A stretch of DNA of 26,307 nt from DATAQC01 sp046263055 (GTDB taxonomy: Bacteria; Actinomycetota; Acidimicrobiia; Acidimicrobiales; AC-14), in NCBI GenBank assembly GCA_046263055.1, contig JBHELO010000072.1, forward strand, positions 1-26,307, in the 5' to 3' direction. Numbering within the stretch: position 1 is the first letter of the stretch; the number at the start of each line of letters is the position of its first letter. The notes beneath the pieces are model-generated. The model ran no database searches and was not told the origin of the DNA. It was given only the letters and a program-made list of their open reading frames with translations. A program made the translations under genes and the position numbers. Of this stretch, positions 16,217 through 24,288 are shown in pieces.

Positions 16217-16843
16217 ATGCACGTGTACGACCCGCAACCGTCCGCCGTGCGGGACTGGATCTGTGCACGGGTTCGGGGACCGCGAGCGCTCGACGTCGGT
16301 TGTGGCGTCGGCTACTTCGGCCGAGCCCGATCCGACGTCCGCTGGACCGGCATCGACGTGAACCCCGAGGCCTGCCGAGTGGCCAGGACCGACTACGAGA
16401 CGGTCGTGTGCGCGTCGGCGTCGGATCCGGGAGCGTTGTCGGGCTTGGGCCCGCCGTTCGACGACGTGGTCTGCTGTGACGTGCTCGAGCACTTCGCCGA
16501 GCCGGCGGAGCTCCTCCGCCATCTTCGGCCATTGGTCGCGCCAGCGGGCCGGCTCGTCGTCGCCATCCCCAACGTCGCCCACTGGGCAGTCCGCAAGTCC
16601 CTTCTGCTGGGCCGATGGGAGTATGCCGACGAGGGGCCCCTCGATCGCACCCACCTGCGGTTCTTCACCCACGCCACGGCCCGGCGGCTCCTGGCCGATT
16701 GCGGCTACGACGTCGTCGATACCGGGCAGAGCGTGCTGGCGCCTCGGGTCCTGCGGGTCGCAGCGCCGATCGTGAACAGGCGTGCGGACCTCTTCAGCAC
16801 CCACTTCCTGGCCGTGGCCCTGCCCCGGGCCGGAGGGAGTTGA
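16217..16843 (+). CDS. Class I SAM-dependent methyltransferase
   Basis: About 208 residues. Motif I is ALDVGCGVGYFGRA, followed by WTGIDVNPEACRVAR and DDVVCCDVLEHFAEPAELL, the usual layout of methyltransferase family 11/23 proteins. The C-terminal part contains RTHLRFFTHATARRLL, typical of methyltransferases in polysaccharide and lipid-sugar loci. The likely role is O-methylation of a sugar. A GTG at 16214 directly precedes the ATG at 16217; either could start the protein. It lies 22 bases after the GT2 gene and five bases before the next glycosyltransferase, well inside the operon. Confidence 0.88.
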   Translation: MHVYDPQPSAVRDWICARVRGPRALDVGCGVGYFGRARSDVRWTGIDVNPEACRVARTDYETVVCASASDPGALSGLGPPFDDVVCCDVLEHFAEPAELLRHLRPLVAPAGRLVVAIPNVAHWAVRKSLLLGRWEYADEGPLDRTHLRFFTHATARRLLADCGYDVVDTGQSVLAPRVLRVAAPIVNRRADLFSTHFLAVALPRAGGS

Positions 16844-16848
16844 CGGGC

Positions 16849-17919
16849 GTGCGGGTGGCGATCGACGCCTCGTCAGCGGCCAGCGGTGGGGGCATCACGT
16901 ACCTCCGCGAGATGCTGCCCCGATTCGCGGCCCGCTCGGACATGCGGCTCGGTCCCGTGCTGGTCCGGCCCGGCGTCCTGTCGCGGATCGGCCTGGCCAA
17001 CCAGGCGGACGTCTCCATCGTGACGGCAGACCATCGCGGCGCCGCGCTCGGGCGGGCGTGGGCCCGAGCGGTCCGCCAGGGTGCCGACGTCGTCCTCGTG
17101 CCCACCGAGGTCTCACTGCCGAGGTATGCCGTCCCCGTCGTCAACATGGCCCGCAACCCCTGTTTGATGCCTGGCACCCTGCGAGAGTATGGGCGGGTGA
17201 CGCGCGGGCGCTTCGCGCTCCAGCGGATGTTGGCTCGCCGGACAACGCGAGGGGCCAGCTACACGATGGCGGTGAGCCGCTTCGCCGGGCAGATCGCGGA
17301 GTCGACGCTCGGTGCACCGGCGTCCACGGTGCGGGTCGTGTACCACGGCGGCCCGCCCCCCCGCGCCGACGCCACGCCGTCGCCGAGTGGTCGCCTGCTG
17401 TTCGTGTCCAACCTCTACCGGTACAAGAACGCACACCGCCTGCTCGAGGCCTTGCGCCTCACGCCCGGCAAGGGGCTCGACATAGTGGGTGCCCCGCTCG
17501 AGGACGCCTACCACCAGGAGCTCCGAAGACTGAGCGCACGGCTCGGACTGGATCAGCGGGTGTCGTTCAGGGGTCACTTGAGTGGTGGGGCCCTGGAGTC
17601 GGCGTACCGAGGCGCATCGTGCATGGTGTGGCCCTCCTACGCCGAGACGTTCGGGCATCCCCTGTTGGAGGCGTCCTCCTACGGCTTGCCGATCCTGGCC
17701 GCCGACGTCCCCGTGAACAGGGAGATCGTCGGTGAGCGGGCGCGCTACTTCGACCCGTTCGACGTGGAGGCGATGGCGCGGTGCCTGGCGACGACCTGGG
17801 ACCGGCAGGAGCCGCCGGGGGCGTTGCCCCGCCAGTACTCCTGGGACTCTTGCGCGGACCAGACCGTCGCCGTACTGGCGGAGGCGGCGGGCGCCCGTGA
17901 GAAGGCAGCGCCGAGTTGA
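16849..17919 (+). CDS. GT4 family glycosyltransferase
   Basis: 356 residues. N-terminal VAIDASSAASGGGITYLREM is the GT4 acceptor-domain opening with its glycine-rich loop. The C-terminal domain has LLFVSNLYRYKNAHRLLEAL, VSFRGHLSGG and PSYAETFGHPLLEASSYGLP, which contains the E-x7-E donor-binding motif. It adds one sugar of the repeat unit, identity unknown. GTG 16849 is preferred because GGAGGG lies at 16832-16837 at a workable distance; TTG 16840, overlapping the previous stop, sits too close to that site. Confidence 0.9.
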   Translation: MRVAIDASSAASGGGITYLREMLPRFAARSDMRLGPVLVRPGVLSRIGLANQADVSIVTADHRGAALGRAWARAVRQGADVVLVPTEVSLPRYAVPVVNMARNPCLMPGTLREYGRVTRGRFALQRMLARRTTRGASYTMAVSRFAGQIAESTLGAPASTVRVVYHGGPPPRADATPSPSGRLLFVSNLYRYKNAHRLLEALRLTPGKGLDIVGAPLEDAYHQELRRLSARLGLDQRVSFRGHLSGGALESAYRGASCMVWPSYAETFGHPLLEASSYGLPILAADVPVNREIVGERARYFDPFDVEAMARCLATTWDRQEPPGALPRQYSWDSCADQTVAVLAEAAGAREKAAPS

Positions 17920-18887
17920 CCGGGTCGCGCCGCCACCCGACCGACGTGCCCGCCCCCTCTTCAAATGGCTGGGGAGCACCGCGGCGCCGGCCCGTCGCCC
18001 GGACGCCCCACCGAGCCTTGTCGAAGCGCGGCGACGGCGGAGCGACGTTGCTGCCCAACTTCTTGGTCATCGGTGCCATGAAGGCGGGCACGACGAGCCT
18101 CTGGCACTACCTGCGTAGTCATCCGCAGGTGTTCGTCACGACGCCCAAGGAACCGATGTACTTCTCAGAGGACGCGCTGTACGGCCACCGAGCGGAGTGG
18201 TACTCGTCACTGTTCTGGGAGGGGAGGGAGGCGGTGGCCCGAGGGGAGTGCAGCACCACCTATGCCGCCTCGGCCGACTACCCCCTCGTTGCGCCTCGCA
18301 TCGCGGCCACGGTGCCGGACGTGAAGATCGTCTACATGGTTCGCCAGCCGATGCAACGGATGCGGTCTCAGTACTTGCACTCCTTGTACTTCGGCACGCT
18401 TCGGACGTCATTCGAAGCAGCGGTGCGGGAAGACCCCAGGCTGATCGACCGGAGTCGCTACGGCTGGCACCTCGACCTCTACCGGCAGTACCTCCCGGCC
18501 GACCGGATCCTGGTCCTGCCGTCCGAGCAGCTGCGGTCCGACAGGGCGCACTCGTTGCGCCGGCTGTTCCGGTTCCTGGGGGTCGCGCCGGATGCGGCGG
18601 ATCTCGCCGCCGACCGGGAGCACAACCGCGCCAAGCGGGTTCCCCGGGACGCGTTCTCGAACATTCACCACGCGTTGCTGGACGGCCCGCCCCTGGCCCG
18701 TGCCGGAGCCCGGCTGCTGGGGCCGGTGACGACCAGGCCGGCGGCTCCCGCCGACACGCACCTGTCGCAGGAATCTGTGAAACGCCTGGAGGACGTCCTG
18801 GCGCCGGACGTGTGCCGCCTTCGCGAGATCGTCGGCGCTGGCGAGTTCGACTCGTGGGGCTGGCGCTTCCCGATTGACTCAGACTGA
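17916..18887 (+). CDS. Sulfotransferase (PAPS-dependent, heparan sulfate type)
   Basis: Up to 323 residues. The 5'-phosphosulfate-binding loop is FLVIGAMKAGTTSLWHYL and the 3'-phosphate-binding region is VYMVRQPMQRMRSQYLHSLY, both diagnostic of PAPS sulfotransferases; TPKEPMYFSED between them is also typical. It would transfer sulfate from PAPS to a sugar hydroxyl or amine, so the final polymer is probably sulfated. No PAPS-synthesis genes are in the window. The start is uncertain: TTG 17916 overlaps the preceding stop (TTGA), while TTG 18048 has GGAG five bases upstream and would start just before the binding loop. Last gene of its operon; its end overlaps the convergent methyltransferase by nine bases. 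Confidence 0.88.
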   Translation: MTGSRRHPTDVPAPSSNGWGAPRRRPVARTPHRALSKRGDGGATLLPNFLVIGAMKAGTTSLWHYLRSHPQVFVTTPKEPMYFSEDALYGHRAEWYSSLFWEGREAVARGECSTTYAASADYPLVAPRIAATVPDVKIVYMVRQPMQRMRSQYLHSLYFGTLRTSFEAAVREDPRLIDRSRYGWHLDLYRQYLPADRILVLPSEQLRSDRAHSLRRLFRFLGVAPDAADLAADREHNRAKRVPRDAFSNIHHALLDGPPLARAGARLLGPVTTRPAAPADTHLSQESVKRLEDVLAPDVCRLREIVGAGEFDSWGWRFPIDSD

Positions 18888-19745
18888 GGATGGGCGCCGG
18901 TGTCGCGGGCGGGCCTGGATGGCCTGCTGGAGCACCCCTGGGGCCATCGTCCGAGCGATGGCCCGGGAGGCGAGGAAGGCGGCCCGGCCCCGTAGTCCCT
19001 CGCCCCGCTGGCTGGCCCGAGGGTCGGCGTTGTACGGCGCGACGTGAGGTCGCGACCGGGCCATGGTGTCGAACCCAGCCGCCCACAACAGGCGCTCGTG
19101 GCCTGCGGCGTTGGGGCTCCACCATTGGCACATCCTGCTGCCGTCGAGGCGGAAGACGGGCCGGCGCAGGGCCAGGAGCTGGAGCCACGGATCGATGGGT
19201 TCGGAGGACAAAAGGACGCCGCGGCACACCCGCCGAATCGCCTCCAGGGCACGAAGGGGGTCCCGGAGGTGGACGAGGATGCTGCCGCAGAACACGACGT
19301 CGAACGTGCCGATGTCCGCCGGGTTGAGGTCGTACACGCTGGCCGCCCGCCAGGCCACCGACGACCCCAGGGCGTTCGCCGCCACCCGGAACCCGCCGCC
19401 CGTCCGAGCCCCCGGGAACCCCAGGCCGGGGAGGTCGTCGGCCGTCTCCGGCCGGCTGTCGAAGGTCCAGTCGAGGGACATGAGATCCGGGATGTCGATG
19501 GCGATGACCTCAGCCGCACCGCGCCGCTCCAGCTCGAACGCGAAGAAGCCGTCGAAGGTGGCCAGGTCGAGACACCGCCGTCCCTCGACGTCTGGCCACG
19601 GGAGCTCACTCATCGTCGGGCGGAGGTCGAAGATCCCCGGCGTGACGACGCCCGGTGCCAGTTCCATCGTGTGATACCAGGGCCGATGGGCTGCGACGGC
19701 GGCTGTGAGCTCCGCCGCATCCTGTCCGATCACGTTCGCCATCAT
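18879..19745 (-). CDS. CmoB-like class I SAM-dependent methyltransferase
   Basis: 288 residues. The N-terminus HRPWYHTMELAPGVVTPGIF and the SAM-binding region CLDLATFDGFFAFELERRGA with AEVIAIDIPD resemble CmoB (tRNA wobble uridine carboxymethyltransferase) and its relatives. True CmoB acts on tRNA, but many homologues in polysaccharide loci do not, and the C-terminal third is not CmoB-like by eye, so sugar methylation is more likely here. Starts at the first of two tandem ATGs, 15 bases after the polymerase gene, and is third in the minus-strand operon. Confidence 0.82.
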   Translation of the reverse strand: MMANVIGQDAAELTAAVAAHRPWYHTMELAPGVVTPGIFDLRPTMSELPWPDVEGRRCLDLATFDGFFAFELERRGAAEVIAIDIPDLMSLDWTFDSRPETADDLPGLGFPGARTGGGFRVAANALGSSVAWRAASVYDLNPADIGTFDVVFCGSILVHLRDPLRALEAIRRVCRGVLLSSEPIDPWLQLLALRRPVFRLDGSRMCQWWSPNAAGHERLLWAAGFDTMARSRPHVAPYNADPRASQRGEGLRGRAAFLASRAIARTMAPGVLQQAIQARPRHRRPSSV

Positions 19746-19760
19746 GCCATCCGTCGTGTT

Positions 19761-21215
19761 TCAGCCCGGCTCGCCGGCACCCGTCGCGGTGACCTCCGAG
19801 CGCGGCGACCGTCGGCGGACCGGCGGTCCCCCGAGTGGGAGGCTGAACGCCCAGCACATCGCCAGGAAGGCAAGGAGCGTCCGCAACGATGCGGCGGCCG
19901 ATATCAGCAGTGGAGAGTCCAGCGTCAGCAGCGCCTGCACGACGAGGAAGTAGACACCGATGCGCAGCACCGAGGGCCTACGAGCCGGGCCAACCTGGCG
20001 CTGGATGCATGCGCCGAGGGCGACGGCCACCACCAGTGGCGCGGCCCAGCCCCCCTGGACGAACAGGTCACCCAGCCAGGTGATGCTGGAGGACGTCCGG
20101 TAGGTCGCGGGGATGTCGAAGAATGCCTGCGCCACCTGGTGCCCGTAGTCGATGGTCGGCTTACCGGGCCATAGAAGTCGCGGGACGAAGGCGACCAGCT
20201 CTGAGCGAGGGGAGACGGCGGCCTTGGCGGGGGGGGACGACGCGCGGGAGAACGCAGGGGCCACCGACGGGTAGAAGTCGAAGCGGTTGATGATGACCCG
20301 GGGGAGTGACGACAGGTCGGCTGCCTGCGTGCCGGCCGACGATCGGCCGAGGAGGTTCGCGACCTGGGCCCGCCGGGACGCGCCGAACGAGAACAGGGCG
20401 GTGATGGCGATGACGGCCAGGATCCACCGGGTGGCCGTGCGGGTATCGAACCGCCAATCGGGTTGCCACCGCTTGCGGGTCAGCCACACCGTGATCAGGA
20501 ACAAGGGGCCGCTCCCCCGGAACCCGGTGGTGGCCAGGGCCAGGGCTTCGGCGCCCACCAGGACACCCGTCAGGAGCCGATAGCGATGCTGGCCGCCGAT
20601 GCGCGCCATGAGGTAGGCGGTGGCGATGGCTATGGGAGCCACCGAGCCGACGACCGTGGACGTGCCGGTGGAAGAAAGCCCCTGCACCTGGGCGCCGTAC
20701 CCGATCGACGACTGGCGGAGGAGGGCGAGCTGCACGAGGAAGGAGGCGACGGCGGCCAAGAGGACCGCCAGCACCGGGTAGTCCCGCCGGCTCTCGACGC
20801 GGTCCGGGGGCATACGACGCCGGCCACCCACCGCCGCGTCCGTCAGGTACTCGCCGGCCGCCCAGGCCAGGAACCAGAGGGCCACCAGGGCCCACGGCTG
20901 CGCCATGGCGGCCAGGGGATGGCTGTTGAGCAGGGGCGCCACGAGGAAGCCGAACCCGGCGAGGCCCACATAGGGGACGACCAGCCACGGGGTGGCCGAG
21001 CCCGTGACGGCCAGCACCATGGCGGCGATGAGGAGTGCCAGTGCCAGAAGGGGCAGCCGTACCGGCGGCCAGGTGGCTACCGCGACGGCGGCGGCGAGCG
21101 CCGACGAGAACAGGGCGACGACTACTCGGCGGTGAGCGGACGTCCAGCCCGTGGCGCTGGGGCCGGGAACTGCGGCCTCGGAGCCCATGCCGGCGGCGAC
21201 CGCCAGGCGGGTCAC
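19761..21215 (-). CDS. Wzy-like O-antigen/exopolysaccharide polymerase
   Basis: 484 residues, almost entirely hydrophobic segments (about eleven) with one large soluble loop, roughly residues 275-380, containing RVIINRFDFYPSVAPAF and PRLLWPGKPTIDYGHQVAQ. This pattern, and GSGPLFLITVWL before the loop, suits Wzy-type polymerases, which are too divergent to identify by motif alone. It would polymerise flipped repeat units on the outer face of the membrane. GTG 21215 is supported by GGGAGG about eight bases upstream. It follows the second DUF362 gene after 42 bases, in the same operon. Confidence 0.78.
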   Translation of the reverse strand: MTRLAVAAGMGSEAAVPGPSATGWTSAHRRVVVALFSSALAAAVAVATWPPVRLPLLALALLIAAMVLAVTGSATPWLVVPYVGLAGFGFLVAPLLNSHPLAAMAQPWALVALWFLAWAAGEYLTDAAVGGRRRMPPDRVESRRDYPVLAVLLAAVASFLVQLALLRQSSIGYGAQVQGLSSTGTSTVVGSVAPIAIATAYLMARIGGQHRYRLLTGVLVGAEALALATTGFRGSGPLFLITVWLTRKRWQPDWRFDTRTATRWILAVIAITALFSFGASRRAQVANLLGRSSAGTQAADLSSLPRVIINRFDFYPSVAPAFSRASSPPAKAAVSPRSELVAFVPRLLWPGKPTIDYGHQVAQAFFDIPATYRTSSSITWLGDLFVQGGWAAPLVVAVALGACIQRQVGPARRPSVLRIGVYFLVVQALLTLDSPLLISAAASLRTLLAFLAMCWAFSLPLGGPPVRRRSPRSEVTATGAGEPG

Positions 21216-21257
21216 GGTGCCCGCCTCCCGACCGGTGGGCGACCGGCGGCCACGACG

Positions 21258-22775
21258 TCAGCGATGGGGCGCAGCCGCAGAGGCACGACCAACCGGGGGC
21301 GTGCTGTCCCTCGACGTCGCCAGATGACCATCCCATCTCCACGGGGCCTTGAACGGCCGCCCGAGCGCCGGTGCGACCAGATCGACGGTTCGTCCACCCT
21401 CGATCTCCGAGCGGTAGGGGTCGGCCCGTGGCTCGGGAGGGACCAGGGGATGGCGGAACGTCCCGAACGCCTCGCGGACGATCGGGACCCTCGCCGGGTC
21501 GAACCCCATCAGATGGCACGCCAGCACGTCGCCGAGCACGACGTCGTCGCTGAAGACGAGCGCCCCCGCGTCGACGGCACGCGGAGCCAGGGGGCCGTCG
21601 CCTTCTCCCGCCACGATGCCGTCGATGACGGAGAGGTGGACCCGCTGCGGCTCGTCGCGCATGACACCGCAGCGGTCGACGTAGTGGGCGATCCGGGCCA
21701 GGTCCAGCGCCATCCTCCACGCCGTGTCGTTGCCGTGCCAACTCCCGGCCATGCGGGCTCCCAGCCGTCGGACCACCCGCTTGAGGGTCCGATCGGCGAT
21801 CTGCAGGTATGGGCGCATGGGATCGTCGTCCGGCCGACGGAACGCCCAGTCCGAGAACGCCGATAGCGGCGCCAGGTGCCGCAGGCTGTCCGGAACCTCG
21901 TCGCCTCCGGTCCGGGGGCTCCCCTTGCGGTGATGAGCGAGGCAGTCCTTCTCGGTGACCGTCCCGACGAAGCCTTTGAGCCCGCACGTGACCCCTACCT
22001 TCTCGTGGGTCTTGAGCTTGGAGACGCTGATGACGACGTCGGACTCGGCGATGGCCCGATGCACGCGGTAGCGGTGGTGGCCGGGCTGGTGGAACGACTC
22101 GATCCGGGCGGGGTCGTAGTCGGTCACTCGGTACCTCGGCGGTCCGGTGGGGGGCGACGGCAGGGCGGCGAGGAGGCTGTCCTCGCCCAGGTCCACGTCG
22201 AGGCTCTCGGAGTCCCCGGATCCCTGGCGGACGGGCTGCAACCGTCCCGCCGGCGTAAGGCGCACGATGAACGTCCGAAGGTCCTTGCCCGCGACCGGCT
22301 GGTGATGCTCCTCGTAGAACGCAAGGACGTCGGACACGTTGGTGTCCGCCAGGACCCGATCCCAGTCGCAGGACTGGACGGCGGCGTTGCCGACGAGCAC
22401 CTCGCCCCGAGACCCGAGGGCGAGGAGGGCGTAGTCGACGACGGCCCGGACCACCGATCCGTGGACGCACTTGGCCAGGAAGTCCCGAGCCGTCTCATTG
22501 GGGCGCCGGTGGTAGACGAAGTTGCAGAGGACGAACACGCGGTTCCCGGGACGGATCAGCTCGGCAAGGGGGTTCCAGTCGGCCGTCCCCTGGTGCGAGG
22601 CATCGAGCCCCGCCGCCGAGAACAGGCGACGGACCATGGGGTACACGTCGTTCGATCCGGCGGCGAGCGCCTGGTAGGCGTACTCCGGATAGCGTTCGCC
22701 CGGACAGAACCCTCGGCCGGGGTCCGGGTACGCCGCGCCCGGGTCACAGACGACGGCGTGTCGCGGCTGGCTCAC
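21258..22775 (-). CDS. DUF362 family protein, copy 2
   Basis: Predicted 505 residues, equal in length to copy 1 (5637-7154). Shared blocks: ADWNPLAEL (66-74), SKLKTHEKVGVTCGLKGFVG (252-271), LAHHRKGSPRTGGDE (279-293), SWHGNDTAWRMALDL (345-359), IDGIVAGEGDGP (384-395) and LMGFDPARVPIVREAF (422-437). The KPN of copy 1 is LCN here (83-85), so a position usual for the family is changed. It has more cysteines than copy 1, but not in a ferredoxin spacing. Cytoplasmic, function unknown. First gene of a minus-strand operon with wzy-like and methyltransferase genes, and divergent from a CapK-like gene across only 37 bases. GTG 22775 gives the natural N-terminus but has no evident ribosome binding site; CACACT six bases upstream is a poor match to a leaderless -10. 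Confidence 0.83.
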   Translation of the reverse strand: MSQPRHAVVCDPGAAYPDPGRGFCPGERYPEYAYQALAAGSNDVYPMVRRLFSAAGLDASHQGTADWNPLAELIRPGNRVFVLCNFVYHRRPNETARDFLAKCVHGSVVRAVVDYALLALGSRGEVLVGNAAVQSCDWDRVLADTNVSDVLAFYEEHHQPVAGKDLRTFIVRLTPAGRLQPVRQGSGDSESLDVDLGEDSLLAALPSPPTGPPRYRVTDYDPARIESFHQPGHHRYRVHRAIAESDVVISVSKLKTHEKVGVTCGLKGFVGTVTEKDCLAHHRKGSPRTGGDEVPDSLRHLAPLSAFSDWAFRRPDDDPMRPYLQIADRTLKRVVRRLGARMAGSWHGNDTAWRMALDLARIAHYVDRCGVMRDEPQRVHLSVIDGIVAGEGDGPLAPRAVDAGALVFSDDVVLGDVLACHLMGFDPARVPIVREAFGTFRHPLVPPEPRADPYRSEIEGGRTVDLVAPALGRPFKAPWRWDGHLATSRDSTPPVGRASAAAPHR

Positions 22776-22812
22776 GACAGCAGTGTGGCGCAGGCCAGGA
22801 GGGTCATCAAAC

Positions 22813-24288
22813 GTGCACCACCGACGAGGGGCGCCTGATCGGCTCCGGCACCTGGCGCGACGATCACAACTGGCACTCCTCGGGATGCCGGCTCCCATCG
22901 GGTTCGACCGCATGGTCCGCCAGCTCGACGCCCGCCAGTGGCTGCCGGCACCGGCGGTGGCGGAGCTGCAGGCCGCCAAGCTCGATCGAATCCTGGCCCA
23001 TGCCGTCCGTCATTGCCCGTACTACACGGAACGCCTCGGCGAAGCGTGGGACCGGGTGGCGCGCATCCGCCGGGTGGAAGACCTGGCGGCCTTCCCGACC
23101 CTGGAGCGGGAGGACGTCCGGCAGCGCCTCGACGCCATGGTCGACGCATCCCGGGACCCGTCCACGCTCGAGCGGCGCTCCACCGGCGGGACCAGCGGCG
23201 TGCCGATGCCGTTCTTCGTCGACGCCGCCTACAACACCCACATCCGAGGCGTGGTCGCCCGGGGCTACGAGACGATCGGGCGCGGCCCCTTCACCCCGAC
23301 CGTGCTGGTGGCGGGTAGTCCGATCGACAGCAAGGCCTGGACGACGGCAAAGGCCCGGATGCTGAACGGGTTGCGCCGGACCCGGGTGGTGCCGGCGTTC
23401 GAGCTGTCGGCCGACGGGCTGGGGCGACTCGCCGACCTCGTGGACCGCGTCCGCCCCCGATTCGTCATCGCCTACGCCAACGCCCTGTCACTCCTGGCCT
23501 CGTACTGCCGGGCGACGAACCGGGACCTGCGCATCGCCGCGGTGGTCCCCGTGGCCGAACTGGTGACCGACGCCCACAGGGAGACATTCGCCACTGCGTT
23601 CGGCGCGGAGACGTTCGAGCTGTACGGCGCCCGGGAGGCGATCGGCCTGGCGGTGGAGTGCCCGGCCCATGCCGGGCTGCACGTCCAGGCCGACACCTTC
23701 GTGGTGGAGATCCTCCGGGGCGACACCCCTGTGGCGGGCGGCGAGGTGGGCGAGATCGTGATCACCGACCTGGAGAACACCGCGATGCCGATGATCCGGT
23801 ATCGCATCGGAGACCTCGGTGTGCTGACAGGGGTGCCCTGCCCGTGCGGGCGAGGGTTCCCACTGCTGAGAGTGACCCACGGTCGCAGCCTGGACGTGAT
23901 CGTCACGCCCGACGGGCGGTTGCTGCCGGGCGAGTTCTTCCCGCACCTGTTCAAGGAGGTCGACCGCGACGTCGAGCGGTTCCAGGTTCGCCAGGAGGTG
24001 GCTGACCGGGTGGAGGTGGACATGGTGGTGCGCTCGGGCGTGGACCACCGGTTGGAGAGCTACCTCGGTGACAGGATCGGCGAGCGTCTCGGGCCCGGTG
24101 TCGAGCTGGTCTTCAACCGGGTGGCCAGCCTCCGCCCGGGGGAGTCGGGCAAATACCGGCCCACCCGGTCCAGTGTCGGGCTGCCGTGGTCCCGACCGGC
24201 TCGGTCGGGGGCGGACCCCGAGGCGCCGACGGGTACGCTCCGGCCCGGCGCCGACGACGGCAGCCTGCATGGGGTGCACGAGAGATGA
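22813..24288 (+). CDS. CapK/PaaK-like AMP-dependent ligase family protein, copy 2
   Basis: 491 residues, same COG1541 branch as copy 1. Landmarks: RSTGGTSGVPMPFF (phosphate-binding loop), YGAREAIGLAVECP, MIRYRIGDLGVL, the shared CPCGR, GRSLDVIVTPDGR and a C-terminal SGKYRPTRSS with the catalytic lysine. The N-terminal LDRILAHAVRHCPYYTERLG is typical of the family. About 35 residues follow the catalytic lysine motif, longer than the tail of copy 1. GTG 22813 is chosen over GTG 22783 because AGGAGGG (22797-22803) stands nine bases upstream. It is divergent from DUF362 copy 2 and overlaps the downstream TylF-like gene by four bases. Acid substrate unknown. Confidence 0.85.
   Translation: MHHRRGAPDRLRHLARRSQLALLGMPAPIGFDRMVRQLDARQWLPAPAVAELQAAKLDRILAHAVRHCPYYTERLGEAWDRVARIRRVEDLAAFPTLEREDVRQRLDAMVDASRDPSTLERRSTGGTSGVPMPFFVDAAYNTHIRGVVARGYETIGRGPFTPTVLVAGSPIDSKAWTTAKARMLNGLRRTRVVPAFELSADGLGRLADLVDRVRPRFVIAYANALSLLASYCRATNRDLRIAAVVPVAELVTDAHRETFATAFGAETFELYGAREAIGLAVECPAHAGLHVQADTFVVEILRGDTPVAGGEVGEIVITDLENTAMPMIRYRIGDLGVLTGVPCPCGRGFPLLRVTHGRSLDVIVTPDGRLLPGEFFPHLFKEVDRDVERFQVRQEVADRVEVDMVVRSGVDHRLESYLGDRIGERLGPGVELVFNRVASLRPGESGKYRPTRSSVGLPWSRPARSGADPEAPTGTLRPGADDGSLHGVHER
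24191..24209 (+). other. Perfect 8-bp GC hairpin in the 3' end of CapK copy 2
   Basis: CCCGACCG-GCT-CGGTCGGG forms a perfect stem with a three-base loop, inside the coding tail of the CapK-like gene and about 75 bases before the TylF-like start. No T tract follows, so it is not a classical terminator. A TANNNT box, TACGCT, lies at 24234-24239 just after it. Any role is unproven. Confidence 0.3.
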
